This document shows positions 55,593 to 64,000 of a DNA stretch of 64,000 nt, in pieces. Under the pieces are notes generated by a model that had not been told where the DNA came from, did no database searches, and worked only from the letters and a program-made list of their open reading frames with translations. The stretch comes from Agromyces fucosus. Its GTDB lineage: Bacteria; Actinomycetota; Actinomycetes; Actinomycetales; Microbacteriaceae. Positions within the stretch are counted from its first letter, which is position 1, and every line of letters starts with the position of its first letter. The stretch spans positions 800,867 to 864,866 of the forward strand of contig NZ_SDPO01000003.1 of assembly GCF_004134865.1 (NCBI RefSeq). Reading direction: 5' to 3'. The position numbers and the translations under genes are program-made.

Positions 55593-56684
55593 CTACTGGA
55601 TCGAGTCGATCGCAGCAGTGATCTTCTCGCGGAGCGAGTCCGAGATCGGAGCCGAACCGGCGTCGGTCGCCGCGACTTCCTGGCCCTCGGGGCTCGCGAT
55701 GTACGAGAGGTAGCCCTTGACGAGGTCGACGTTCGCCGGGTCCTCGTACTGGCCGCACGCGATGAGGTAGCTCACGAGCACGATCGGGTAGACCCCGGCC
55801 TCTTCCGAGGTGCGGTCGATCTCGATGGCGAGGTCGCCCTCGGCGCGGCCTTCGGCGAACGGCGAGTGGTCGACGATCGCGGCAGCGGCCTCGGGCGAGT
55901 ACGGCACGAACTCGTCGCCGACCTTGATCGAGACGGTGCCGAGGTCACCGGCGCGCGATGCGTCGGCGTAGCCGACGGTGCCGTTGCCGTTGCTCACTGC
56001 GTCGACGAGGCCCGAGGTGCCCTGTGCGGCTTCGCCGCCCTCGAACGGCCACACGCCGTCGGCTTCCCAGGTCCACACGTCGGCAGCTGCGGCACCGAGG
56101 TACTCGGTGAAGTTCTCAGTGGTGCCCGAGTCGTCCGAACGGTGCACGGGCGTGATGGCGAGGTCGGGCAGGGTCGCGTCGGGGTTCGTCGCGGCGATGG
56201 CCGGGTCGTTCCAGTTCGTGATCGTGCCGGCGAAGATGCCTGCCACGGTCGCCGCGTCGAGGTCGAGCGAGTCGACGCCCTCGAGGTTGAAGATGACCGC
56301 GATCGGCGAGATGTAGAGCGGGAGCTCGACGATGCTCGAGTCGGCGGCGCACTTCTTGAAGCCGCCGGCGGCGAGCTCCTCGTCCTTGAACGCGCGGTCG
56401 GAACCGGCGAAGTCGCTCGCGCCCTCGAGGAAGGTCTCACGACCAGCGCCCGAGCCGGAGGGGTCGTAGTCGACGGTGACGTCGGGGTTCGCGGTCTGGA
56501 AACCGGCGATCCACGACTGCTGGGCGGCGTCCTGCGAGGACGCGCCCGCGCCGACGAGGTTGCCCGAGAGCGTCGATGCCGACTCCGACGGCGCTGCGCC
56601 GCCTTCGTTCGAGGCACAGGAGCTGAGCGCGATCGCCGCAGTGACGGCGATGACGGCGGGCACGCCGAGACGCTTGAAGTTCAC
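55593..56684 (-). CDS. pstS: Phosphate-binding lipoprotein PstS
   Basis: 363 residues. Lipobox LSSC (C23), then the PstS fold with GAGASSQDAAQQSW, DYDPSGSGAGRETFLEG and HRSDDSGTTENFTEYL, the phosphate-binding Ser/Arg/Asp residues. First gene of the operon, downstream of a PHO box. Confidence 0.97.
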   Translation of the reverse strand: MNFKRLGVPAVIAVTAAIALSSCASNEGGAAPSESASTLSGNLVGAGASSQDAAQQSWIAGFQTANPDVTVDYDPSGSGAGRETFLEGASDFAGSDRAFKDEELAAGGFKKCAADSSIVELPLYISPIAVIFNLEGVDSLDLDAATVAGIFAGTITNWNDPAIAATNPDATLPDLAITPVHRSDDSGTTENFTEYLGAAAADVWTWEADGVWPFEGGEAAQGTSGLVDAVSNGNGTVGYADASRAGDLGTVSIKVGDEFVPYSPEAAAAIVDHSPFAEGRAEGDLAIEIDRTSEEAGVYPIVLVSYLIACGQYEDPANVDLVKGYLSYIASPEGQEVAATDAGSAPISDSLREKITAAIDSIQ

Positions 56685-56774
56685 GTGAATTCCCTTCCGG
56701 GGTTCGATTGCAGGGTGTGGGCCGGTGCCGACCCGCCTGCGACGCTAATGAGCGCGCCTTACGAGCATCCGTTA

Positions 56775-56796
56775 CGACGGTAAACAGCAGGTGAAC
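56775..56796 (-). promoter_or_regulatory. PHO box upstream of pstS
   Basis: On the minus strand two adjacent 11-nt direct repeats, GTTCACCTGCT (56786-56796) and GTTTACCGTCG (56775-56785), match the actinobacterial PhoP repeat GTTCACC-N4. They lie about 90 bp upstream of pstS, ahead of a weak TAGCGT -10. Phosphate limitation should activate the operon. Confidence 0.75.
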
Positions 56797-56840
56797 GACC
56801 GCTGTCGCACTGGACTCGCACCGGGAGTTCCCAGGAATTC

Positions 56841-57160
56841 CACGGCCTCAGGCGCGTGGTGCGTGCGTCTCGATGGCGATGATGCCGCTGGTGTCCACGG
56901 CCTCAGGCGCGTGGTGCGTGCGTCTCGATGGCGATGATGCCGCTGGTGTCCGCGGTCTCAGGCGCGTGGTGCGTGCGTCTCGATGGCGATGATGCCGTTG
57001 GTGTCCGCGGTCTCAGGCGCGTGGTGCGTGCGTCTCGATGGCGATGATGCCGCTGGTGTCCGCGGTCTCAGGCGCGTGGTGCGTGCGTCTCGATGGCGAT
57101 GATGCCGCTGGTGTCCGCGGTCTCAGGCGCGTGGTGCGTGCGTCTCGATGGCGATGATGC
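56841..57160. repeat. Tandem array of a 55-bp repeat, five full copies and a partial sixth
   Basis: Units start at 56841, 56896, 56951, 57006, 57061 and 57116, nearly identical (a few substitutions, such as CACGGCC/CGCGGTC at the unit start). The sixth, partial unit is the 3' end of the gene at 57123, encoding [12 protein letters not shown] and stop; the other copies are noncoding duplicates of that gene end. 55 bp is not a multiple of three and the stop lies in the genic unit. Confidence 0.92.
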
Positions 57161-58058
57161 CCGACCCGGGGCTCGTGGCGGAGAGGTGGACGACGCTGAA
57201 CGCGCCGGTCTCGAGCCCCGCGGCATCCGTCACATAGGACCCGAGCGGTGTGCCGGTGGCGAGCGCCACCTCGCGCATGATCTCGGGGAGCACCGGTCCG
57301 TGACTGCAGATGATCGCGCTCTTGCCGGCGCGCACCCGCTTGCCGACGACCCGTCGGACCTCGTCTTCGCCGGACTCCCAAGCGTCCTGGCTGATGCCGG
57401 CGTCGCGCTTGATCTCGAGGCCGGCGGCGGCGGCGAGCGGGGTGACGGTCGTCACGCAGCGCACGGCCGGGCTCGACACGATGCGCTTCGGCGCCCACGC
57501 ACTGAGCGTCGCGACGAGGCCCGCAGCCTGTTCGACGCCGCGCTCGGTGAGCGGCCGTGTCGCGTCGTCGCCCGACCACGACGAGCGGCTGACGGCTTTG
57601 CCGTGCCGTACGACGGCGAGCGAGAAGGTCGAGGTGACGTCTTGATCGAGGAGCTTGGCGAAGGCGTCGAGGATCTCGACGTCGGGTTCGTAGCTGAGGT
57701 AGCCCCGGGCTCGCTTGACCGTGACCCATTCGAGCGCTGCGACCTCGGCGTTGGGCTTGAAGGTCGAACGCTGCACGGCGCGGTCGCTCACCTCGGCCGC
57801 CCAGTAGTGCACGATCTTCTCGCGGCCGCTCGGCAGCGGATACCGGGAGACGCCGAGCGGTACGCCGAGGGCGACCGCGAGCCCGGTCTCCTCGGCGATC
57901 TCGCGCACGGCGGTCTGGGGGAGCGACTCGCCCGGGTCGACCTTGCCCTTGGGGATCGTGACGTCGCCGTAGACGGTGCGGTGGATGACCAGCACGTGCA
58001 CCTTGCCGTCGATGAGGCGCCAGCAGACGGCTCCCGCGGCGTAGATCGCCGTCGTCAC
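57123..58058 (-). CDS. NUDIX hydrolase fused to histidine phosphatase (MutT1-like)
   Basis: 311 residues. N-terminal NUDIX domain with box [20 protein letters not shown] plus TG, and a C-terminal histidine phosphatase with VVRHGKA and [10 protein letters not shown]. This architecture is mycobacterial MutT1, which degrades 8-oxo-dGTP and dinucleotide polyphosphates. GTG start overlaps the ppk stop by GTGA, linking it to polyphosphate metabolism. Its last 45 bp are the source of the 55-bp tandem array. Confidence 0.92.
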   Translation of the reverse strand: MTTAIYAAGAVCWRLIDGKVHVLVIHRTVYGDVTIPKGKVDPGESLPQTAVREIAEETGLAVALGVPLGVSRYPLPSGREKIVHYWAAEVSDRAVQRSTFKPNAEVAALEWVTVKRARGYLSYEPDVEILDAFAKLLDQDVTSTFSLAVVRHGKAVSRSSWSGDDATRPLTERGVEQAAGLVATLSAWAPKRIVSSPAVRCVTTVTPLAAAAGLEIKRDAGISQDAWESGEDEVRRVVGKRVRAGKSAIICSHGPVLPEIMREVALATGTPLGSYVTDAAGLETGAFSVVHLSATSPGSGIIAIETHAPRA

Positions 58059-60247
58059 CGCCGTGAGCCCGATCGCGGGCGCTGCCCCGAGCGCGTGCGC
58101 TGGCCGATCTGCTGCATGAGCCTATTCTGCATGTCGTCGAGCGGATGTCCCGACTCGTCGGTCGCGTGGCGCACCCACTCGCCGGAGCCGTCGAGCCACC
58201 AGGAACTCGTGGTCTCCGCCATCGCGAGGTCGAAGAGCGAGTCGATCTCGGTCAGGTGGTTCTGGTCGGTCAGGCGCACGAGCGCCTCGACGCGGCGGTC
58301 GAGGTTGCGGTGCATCATGTCGGCCGAGCCGATGAACACCTGCGGGTCGCCGTCGTTGACGAAGGAGAAGATGCGCGAGTGCTCGAGGTAGCGGCCGAGG
58401 ATCGATCGCACCGTGATGTGCTCGCTCAGCCCCGGAATGCCGGGGCGCAGGCTGCAGATGCCGCGTACCCACACCTCGACCGGGACCCCGGCGTTGGACG
58501 CGCGGTAGAGGGCGTCGATGATGGCCTCGTCGACGATGGAGTTCACCTTGATGCGGATGCCGGAGGGCCGACCGGCCTCCGCGTTGCGGATCTCGCCCGC
58601 GATGAGCTTCAGCAGCCCCTTGCGCAGGTGCAGGGGAGCCACGAGCAGTCGCTTGAACTTCTTCTCGATGGCGTAGCCCGAGAGTTCGTTGAAGAGGCGG
58701 GTCAGGTCCTTGCCGACCTGGTCGTCGGCGGTGAGCAGGCCGAGGTCCTCGTAGATGCGACTCGTCTTGGGGTTGTAGTTGCCGGTGCCGATGTGGCTGT
58801 AGTGGCGCAGGCCGCCCTTCTCCTGCCGGATCACGAGCGCCAGCTTGCAGTGCGTCTTCAGCCCGACGAGGCCGTAGACGACGTGCACGCCGGCCTTCTC
58901 GAGCTTGCGCGCCCACGAGATGTTGGCCTGTTCGTCGAAGCGCGCCTTGATCTCGACGAGGGCGAGCACCTGCTTGCCCGACTCGGCGGCGTCGATGAGC
59001 GCCTCGACGATCGGGCTGTCGCCGGATGTGCGATAGAGGGTCTGCTTGATCGCGAGCACGTCGGGGTCGGCGGCCGCCTGCTCGAGGAAGGCCTGCACGC
59101 TCGTCGCGAAGGACTCGTAGGGATGGTGCAGCAGCACGTCTTGACGCGAGATCGCCGTGAAGACATCGGCGCGCAGGTTCGAGTCGCTCGGTTGCAGCTG
59201 CAGCGCGGTCGTCGGCACGTGCGTGGGGTAGTGCAGCTCGGGGCGGTCGAGCCGGGAGAGGTCGAACAGGCCGCCGAGGTCGAGCGGCGCCGGGAGCCGG
59301 AAGACCTCCTGCTCGGTGACGTCGAGCTCGCGCACGAGGAGCCCGAGCGTCACGTCGTCCATGTCGTCGGTGATCTCGAGGCGGATGGGCGGGCCGAACC
59401 TGCGTCGCAGCAGCTCCTTCTCGAGCGCCTTGATGAGGTTCTCGGTCTCGTCCTCCTCGATCTCGACGTCTTCGTTCCGCGTCACGCGGAAGACGTGGTG
59501 CTCCACGATCTCCATGCCGGGGAAGAGGTCGCCGAGGTGATTGGCGATGAGGTCTTCGAGGGTGATGTACCCGGCGTCTTCGATGGACTCGCTCGGATCG
59601 ACGCGCACGAACCGGGGGAGCATCTGCGGCACCTTCACGCGCGCGAACTCCTGGCGACCGGTGCGGCTGTTGCGCACGCGCACCGACAGGTTGAGCGAAA
59701 GCCCCGAGATGTACGGGAAGGGGTGGGCGGGGTCGACGGCGAGCGGCATCAGCACGGGGAAGATCTGCTTCGAGAAGTAGTCGCGCAAGTGCTCGCGCTC
59801 GACGTCGCCGAGCTCGGCCCACGTGATGACCCGGATGCCGGACTCGGCGAGCGTCGGCTTCACGAGCTGCTGGTAGGCGGCGGCGTGCCGCTCCTGCAGC
59901 TCATGCGCCTTGGCGGAGATGTCGCTCAGCACGTCGAGGGGCGAGCGGCCGACGTTGGAGGGCACGGCGAGGCCCGTCATGATGCGCCGTTTCAGCCCGG
60001 CGACCCGCACCATGAAGAACTCGTCGAGATTCGACGCGAAGATCGCGAGGAAGTTCGCCCGTTCGAGCACGGGGACCCGCGGGTCTTCGGCGAGCTCCAG
60101 CACGCGCTGATTGAACGCGAGCCAGCTGAGCTCGCGGTCGAGATAGCGTTCGGGTTCGAGTTCGGGTGCGCCTTCGAGGTCGAACGGCTCGAAGTCGTCG
60201 TCGAAGTCGCTCGACGTGCGGTCGTCGAGGATGCTGTCGGCGGTCAT
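58055..60247 (-). CDS. ppk: Polyphosphate kinase 1
   Basis: 730 residues, full length. Makes inorganic polyphosphate from ATP. Seen: [65 protein letters not shown], and [20 protein letters not shown] with the phosphohistidine, plus [13 protein letters not shown]. Lies next to pst genes, so uptake and storage of phosphate are adjacent. CATGAT 6 nt before the ATG suggests a leaderless start. Confidence 0.97.
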   Translation of the reverse strand: MTADSILDDRTSSDFDDDFEPFDLEGAPELEPERYLDRELSWLAFNQRVLELAEDPRVPVLERANFLAIFASNLDEFFMVRVAGLKRRIMTGLAVPSNVGRSPLDVLSDISAKAHELQERHAAAYQQLVKPTLAESGIRVITWAELGDVEREHLRDYFSKQIFPVLMPLAVDPAHPFPYISGLSLNLSVRVRNSRTGRQEFARVKVPQMLPRFVRVDPSESIEDAGYITLEDLIANHLGDLFPGMEIVEHHVFRVTRNEDVEIEEDETENLIKALEKELLRRRFGPPIRLEITDDMDDVTLGLLVRELDVTEQEVFRLPAPLDLGGLFDLSRLDRPELHYPTHVPTTALQLQPSDSNLRADVFTAISRQDVLLHHPYESFATSVQAFLEQAAADPDVLAIKQTLYRTSGDSPIVEALIDAAESGKQVLALVEIKARFDEQANISWARKLEKAGVHVVYGLVGLKTHCKLALVIRQEKGGLRHYSHIGTGNYNPKTSRIYEDLGLLTADDQVGKDLTRLFNELSGYAIEKKFKRLLVAPLHLRKGLLKLIAGEIRNAEAGRPSGIRIKVNSIVDEAIIDALYRASNAGVPVEVWVRGICSLRPGIPGLSEHITVRSILGRYLEHSRIFSFVNDGDPQVFIGSADMMHRNLDRRVEALVRLTDQNHLTEIDSLFDLAMAETTSSWWLDGSGEWVRHATDESGHPLDDMQNRLMQQIGQRTRSGQRPRSGSRR

Positions 60248-60292
60248 CCTGACATCATGCCACTGGGGTGTGTCCGGCAGATGAGTCGGCGG

Positions 60293-60979
60293 TCAACGTG
60301 CGGTGACGGGGGCGTCCTCGTCGTCTTCGTGGACGTTGAAGCGGTAGCCGACGTTGCGCACGGTGCCGATGAGGCTGTCGAGGTCGCCGAGCTTGGCCCG
60401 GAGACGTCGCACGTGCACGTCGACGGTGCGGGTGCCGCCGAAGTAGTCGTAGCCCCACACCTCGCTGAGGAGCTGCTCGCGCGTGAAGACGCGCGACGGG
60501 TGCGCGGCCAGGAAGCGCAGCAGCTCGAACTCCTTGTACGTCAGGTCGAGCGTGCGACCGTGCACCTTCGCCGAGTAGCTCGCCTCGTCGATCACGACGC
60601 CGGAGGTCTGGATGCGCTCGCTCGGCTGCGTCGACTGCGATCGCCCGATCGCGAGCCGGATGCGGGCATCGAGCTCTGCGGGGCCGGCATGCTCGAGCAC
60701 GACGTCGTCGATGCCCCAGTCGGGCGTGACCGCCATGAGGCCGCCCTCGGTGACGATCAGCACGAGCGGCACCGAGAGGCCCGTCGTGCGGAGGATCTGG
60801 GAGAGGGCCTTCGCGCCCGCGAGATTGGTGCGGGCATCGAGGAAGACGAGATCGGATTCCGGCGCTCTGACCAGCTGCTCAGGCGAAGCGGGAATGATCC
60901 GCGTTCGGTGAGTCAGGAGTGACAGGGCCGGAAGAACATCATCGTTGGCTGCCGGCGACAAGATCAGCAGCTGCGCCAC
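60293..60979 (-). CDS. GlnR-like winged-helix response regulator
   Basis: 228 residues. Receiver-like N-domain (1-115) with [38 protein letters not shown] and [20 protein letters not shown], words characteristic of orphan GlnR regulators, whose receiver is not phosphorylated in the usual way. OmpR winged helix at about 130-220 ([40 protein letters not shown]). Probably the nitrogen or phosphate-nitrogen regulator. GTG at 60979 has GGAGGG 5 nt upstream. Confidence 0.88.
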   Translation of the reverse strand: MAQLLILSPAANDDVLPALSLLTHRTRIIPASPEQLVRAPESDLVFLDARTNLAGAKALSQILRTTGLSVPLVLIVTEGGLMAVTPDWGIDDVVLEHAGPAELDARIRLAIGRSQSTQPSERIQTSGVVIDEASYSAKVHGRTLDLTYKEFELLRFLAAHPSRVFTREQLLSEVWGYDYFGGTRTVDVHVRRLRAKLGDLDSLIGTVRNVGYRFNVHEDDEDAPVTAR

Positions 60980-61057
60980 GCATACCCTCCAGTAGTAAGG
61001 TGCGGTCAATACTACGGGACGCGAAGCGGCGCTCCGCGACACGAATGGGGAGACGTT

Positions 61058-61369
61058 TTGGATCAGACCGACACGAGCAGCGGATGGCTCGGAATCGCCG
61101 TCGTGTGGGCGATCGCGCTCGTCGGCGCGATCGTGGTCGTGGCGCTGGCCTACTCCGGAACCGCGGCGTGGTTCGGGGACGAGTCGCGGCTCGGCGTCTA
61201 CGGTGCGCTCGGCATCGTGCTCGCGGCATCCGTCATCGGCGCCCTCATCGTGCAGCTCGCGACGCGACGCCCCGAGGGGTTCGTGCTGCGGGTCAGCTGG
61301 AGCATCACGGGCGCCGCGGCGATCGTCGCGATCGCAGCTCTCGTCGTCGCGCCCCTCGTGGTGTCGTGA
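61058..61369 (+). CDS. Small membrane protein, unknown
   Basis: 103 residues, three predicted membrane segments, no motif. TTG start with GGGGAG upstream. Confidence 0.65.
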   Translation: MDQTDTSSGWLGIAVVWAIALVGAIVVVALAYSGTAAWFGDESRLGVYGALGIVLAASVIGALIVQLATRRPEGFVLRVSWSITGAAAIVAIAALVVAPLVVS

Positions 61370-61387
61370 GCGGGATACACTCGAAGC

Positions 61388-61504
61388 ATGTCTGAGCTGC
61401 TCGCCCTCGAACTCCTCTTCATCGGCCTGCTCGGTCTCGCGAGCCTCGCGATCGCGTGGATCAGCGGAGTGGTCGTCTACAAGCTCTTCAAGGGCCAGCG
61501 CTAG
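61388..61504 (+). CDS. 38-residue single-span membrane peptide
   Basis: Encodes [20 protein letters not shown] followed by a short remainder ending YKLFKGQR: one membrane helix with a basic C-terminus. TACACT at 61376-61381 lies 6 nt before the ATG, the same leaderless pattern as its neighbours, which supports it as a real gene. Function unknown. Confidence 0.65.
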   Translation: MSELLALELLFIGLLGLASLAIAWISGVVVYKLFKGQR

Positions 61505-61521
61505 CAGGTGAAGACGTGGCG

Positions 61522-62130
61522 ATGATCGATCTGCCCGTCGACCTTCCGGCCGAGCTCGTGCCGCTCTCCTGGCTGCTCGGCGTCTGGGAGGGATCGGGCG
61601 TCATCGACTACACGGTCGGCGAGGAGTCGGTGACCCATGAGTTCGGTCAGCGCGTCAGCTTCAGCCACGACGGCCTGCCGCACCTGAACTACACCTCGTA
61701 CACCTGGCTGTTCCCCGACGACGAGGGGGGCGAGCCGACTCCGCTCGTCACCGAGACCGGCTACTGGCGCCTCGCCCGCGAACTCGGCGAGGGCGATCAG
61801 GGCCCCGCGATGCTGCCGGCGCGCGGCGAGCCGCGGTACGCCGACGCAGAGTCCGTCGAGGGGCTCCGTAACGCCGACGGCGGGTTCGACGTCGAGGTGT
61901 CGCTCGTGCACCCCGGCGGCGTCAGCGAGCTCTACCTCGGCCAGGTCAAGGGACCGCGCATCGACCTCGCGACCGACGCCGTCATGCGGGGCAGCGGCGC
62001 GAAGGACTACTCGGCGGCGACGCGTCTCTACGGCCTCGTCGACGGACACCTGCTCTGGGCGTGGGACATCGCCGCCCTCGGCCAAGACCTGCGCACCCAC
62101 GCGTCGGCACGTCTCGCGAAGGTCGACTGA
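61522..62130 (+). CDS. Nitrobindin/FABP-like heme-binding beta-barrel protein (DUF1794)
   Basis: 202 residues. Starts [20 protein letters not shown] and has the family signature GVWEGSG, then a ten-stranded barrel pattern. Homologues bind heme and NO or scavenge peroxynitrite. A GTG at 61516 is an alternative start. Followed 3 bp later by the YgfZ-like gene. Confidence 0.85.
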   Translation: MIDLPVDLPAELVPLSWLLGVWEGSGVIDYTVGEESVTHEFGQRVSFSHDGLPHLNYTSYTWLFPDDEGGEPTPLVTETGYWRLARELGEGDQGPAMLPARGEPRYADAESVEGLRNADGGFDVEVSLVHPGGVSELYLGQVKGPRIDLATDAVMRGSGAKDYSAATRLYGLVDGHLLWAWDIAALGQDLRTHASARLAKVD

Positions 62131-62133
62131 CTC

Positions 62134-63294
62134 ATGCCCACCACTCCGTTCCTCGCACTTCCCGGCGCCGTCGCGGCGGAAGGCGTCGACACCGGTGTCG
62201 CGGGTCACTACGGCAACCCCATCATCGAACAGCGCCACCTCGAGCGCGGCGCGGCGATCGTCGACCTGTCCAACCGGGGGGTCGTGACCGTGGCCGGTCC
62301 CGATCGACTGTCGTGGCTGCACTCGATGGCGAGCCAGGCCCTCGCGCGCCTGCAGCCGGGCGAGGGCACCGAAGCACTCCTGCTCGACGCATCCGGCCGG
62401 GTCGAACACGCCGCGCACGTCATCGACGACGGCGAGACGACCTGGCTCATCGTGGAAGGCGACGAGGCTGCAGCCGTGGCCGCCTTCCTCGACCGCATGC
62501 GCTTCATGCTCCGTGTCGAGGTCGCCGACGCGAGCGGCGACGTCGCGGTCCTCGGCGCCATGTCGACGGCAGCGCTCGACGCTGCAGCTCCGGCTCTCGC
62601 CCCTGCGGGCGTCGCGCTCGACTGGGTCGACCCGTGGGCGCACCCGCGGCCCGGCTCGCACCAGTACGCGCACGACACCGGCCACCCGGCATCCGACTGG
62701 CGTTGGATCGAGCGCATCGTGCCGCGCGCCGCGCTCGCCGAAGCGGCCGCAGCCGTTCGGGCCGGCTCCGTCGAGGCAGCGGGGTCGCTGGCGTCCGAGG
62801 CGCTGCGGGTCGCCGCCTGGCGGCCGCGGCTCGCGACCGAGGTCGACGACCGCACGATCCCGCACGAGCTCGACTGGCTGCGCAGCGCCGTCGACCTCGG
62901 CAAGGGATGCTACAAGGGTCAGGAGACCGTCGCCAAGGTGCTGAACCTCGGCCGGCCGCCTCGCCGACTCGTACTGCTCCACCTCGACGGCAGCGACACC
63001 GTGCTTCCCGCGCCGGGCGACGAGGTCGTCGGCGAGAAGGTGCGCCCGGAACCCGCTGCCGGCGAGGCGCCCGAGCGCAAGGTCGTCGGCCGCATCACGA
63101 CCGCGGTCATGCACCACGAGCTCGGCCCGGTCGCGCTCGCGGTCGTGAAGCGCGCGGTGCCGGCCGACCTGCCGCTCATCGTGCTGAGCCACGGCACCGA
63201 GGTCGCCGCGGCGCAGGTCGAGATCGTGCCGGCCGATTCGGGGGCTGCCGTCGAGGTGCCGCGGCTGCCGCGGCTCGGCGTGCACAAGGGCTGA
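62134..63294 (+). CDS. ygfZ: YgfZ/GcvT-like folate-binding protein
   Basis: 386 residues. GcvT-fold protein with the YgfZ signature KGCYKGQE (active Cys). YgfZ uses folate in maintaining Fe-S clusters. Near-overlap with the nitrobindin-like gene suggests a shared redox or Fe-S protection role. Confidence 0.92.
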   Translation: MPTTPFLALPGAVAAEGVDTGVAGHYGNPIIEQRHLERGAAIVDLSNRGVVTVAGPDRLSWLHSMASQALARLQPGEGTEALLLDASGRVEHAAHVIDDGETTWLIVEGDEAAAVAAFLDRMRFMLRVEVADASGDVAVLGAMSTAALDAAAPALAPAGVALDWVDPWAHPRPGSHQYAHDTGHPASDWRWIERIVPRAALAEAAAAVRAGSVEAAGSLASEALRVAAWRPRLATEVDDRTIPHELDWLRSAVDLGKGCYKGQETVAKVLNLGRPPRRLVLLHLDGSDTVLPAPGDEVVGEKVRPEPAAGEAPERKVVGRITTAVMHHELGPVALAVVKRAVPADLPLIVLSHGTEVAAAQVEIVPADSGAAVEVPRLPRLGVHKG

Positions 63295-63313
63295 CTGCCG
63301 CGAACATCGCTGA

Positions 63314-63364
63314 ACGCCGAACGGGCGAGCCCGGCGGAGGTCGCCGTGCTCGCCCGTTCGGCGT
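63314..63364. terminator. 17-bp hairpin after ygfZ
   Basis: Perfect arms 63314-63330 and 63348-63364 with a 17-nt loop, between convergent genes. Confidence 0.8.
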
Positions 63365-63396
63365 CTGCAGTGCTGGTGCTCCTTTTCGGACCCGTT

Positions 63397-64000
63397 CTAC
63401 TCGAAGAGGGAGAGGGTGAGGTTGGCGGTGTAGTCGCCGGCGGCGACGGTTGCGGGGGTGCGGAGGAAGAGGTTCGCGGTGGCGGTCCACTGTCCTTCGG
63501 TGGCGATGTCGCCGGAGTTCCAGGCCGAGGCGAGGAGCTCCTGGTCGACGAGGCCGACGGCGTTGGCGCCGGAATCGAGGACGGTGTCGACCTGGTCGCC
63601 TTCGGAGACCTGTCCGGATTCGCCGCCGTCGACGAGGTCGGGGGTCCAGCCCAGGTGTCCGGCGCTGATCGGGGCCTGTCCGGCGCTGCCGGTGAAGTCG
63701 GTGGAGCTGCCGAGCACGTACCAGGCGGCGTCGGCTGGGATGTCCTCGGCGGCGCGGGTGTCGGTGACGGTGACGGTGGGCAGTGCACCGGTGAACTGGC
63801 GCACGGTGGCGGTGGAGCCGTCTTCGACGAGGTCGGTGCTGGTGCCGGCCACGGTCATGGCGAGGACGCCGGGTTGGGCGATCTCGGTGATCGCGACGTT
63901 CACGGCGACGTCGTGGTCGCCGTTGGTGCCTTCCTCGGCCATCGCGATGCCGGCGACGCCGACCAGCAGTGCGGTGCCGATCGTGACCGCGGTGCATCGT
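63397..64000 (-). CDS. Secreted WxL/TasA-like surface protein, 5' end outside window
   Basis: About 201 residues visible; the frame stays open past base 64000. The segment TAVTIGTALLVGVAGIAMAE just before the mature part looks like the end of a SipW/camelysin-type signal region. The mature part is all-beta, Thr/Val-rich, ending GDYTANLTLSLFE, like WxL or alternate-signal surface proteins. The Met at 63942 is internal. Role unknown; likely cell-surface or matrix. Confidence 0.6.
   Translation of the reverse strand, partial: RCTAVTIGTALLVGVAGIAMAEEGTNGDHDVAVNVAITEIAQPGVLAMTVAGTSTDLVEDGSTATVRQFTGALPTVTVTDTRAAEDIPADAAWYVLGSSTDFTGSAGQAPISAGHLGWTPDLVDGGESGQVSEGDQVDTVLDSGANAVGLVDQELLASAWNSGDIATEGQWTATANLFLRTPATVAAGDYTANLTLSLFE

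Noticed and set aside
56841..57160. CRISPR-like appearance of the 55-bp array
   Set aside because: There are no unique spacers; units are directly adjacent and derived from a gene 3' end, with no cas genes nearby.

Overview
The window reads as chromosomal DNA of a high-G+C Gram-positive actinobacterium, most likely a member of the Microbacteriaceae (Agromyces-like). This rests on very high G+C, GTG/TTG starts, many ATGA/GTGA gene overlaps, F420- and DipZ/SigK-type gene content, MarP, a GlnR-like regulator, and the very frequent octamer CGGATGCC/GGCATCCG. That organism assignment is inference. The DNA is densely coding, and I see no phage, insertion sequence, CRISPR array or replication origin.

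Layout. 1-6 kb: the 3' end of nagB, a TetR repressor with a divergent ABC-2-like membrane protein, a DUF2568 membrane protein, purU, and a large sigma-factor/zinc-finger/transmembrane fusion. 6.5-15.9 kb: an amino-sugar catabolic operon on the minus strand (SIS isomerase, ROK kinase, PfkB kinase, class II aldolase, DeoR regulator, NagA) facing a divergent sugar ABC transporter. The gene set matches the N-acetylgalactosamine (Aga) route better than simple GlcNAc use. 16-18 kb: a VOC protein and a lipoprotein GH20 hexosaminidase. 18.3-20.7 kb: a ZTP (pfl) riboswitch controlling glyA-folD. 20.7-24.3 kb: a nonulosonic (sialic-like) acid locus. 24.4-26.8 kb: gamma-carbonic anhydrase, APC permease, YbaK deacylase. 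26.9-31 kb: the Leloir cluster galT-galK / deoR-galM. 31-36.5 kb: MarP protease, then FAS1 lipoprotein / dipZ-sigK-rskA. 36.6-47.9 kb: LLM oxidoreductase, DUF1508, a tRNA-Lys split by a group I intron with an HNH gene beside it, a beta-propeller protein, a membrane protein divergent from a NarL-type two-component system, a candidate small RNA, a PabC-like enzyme and a large LuxR regulator. 48-52.6 kb: two multidomain GH18 chitinases. 52.7-61 kb: pstSCAB with a PHO box, a MutT1-like hydrolase, ppk1 and a GlnR-like regulator. 61-64 kb: small membrane proteins, a nitrobindin-like protein, a YgfZ-like protein and a partial secreted protein.

How the genes fit together. Secreted chitinases (48-52 kb) and the GH20 lipoprotein (16.6-18.2 kb) would release amino sugars. 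The ABC transporter (12.7-15.9 kb) and the cytoplasmic operon, with nagA and nagB, would feed them into glycolysis. The pst, ppk and GlnR-like genes concern phosphate and nitrogen status, and glyA, folD, purU and the ZTP riboswitch concern one-carbon supply.

The most unusual signals are: the group I intron in tRNA-Lys; two ATGA-linked 24-codon micro-ORFs made by a 71-bp tandem duplication at the start of the DeoR gene; a candidate ~80-nt structured RNA with its own promoter; a single-protein sigma factor/zinc finger/membrane/Ig architecture; a dispersed DNA word enriched in genes and paired head-to-head in terminators; and a stereotyped leaderless promoter (TAnnnT, mostly 6-8 nt, then the start codon) in front of more than a dozen genes.
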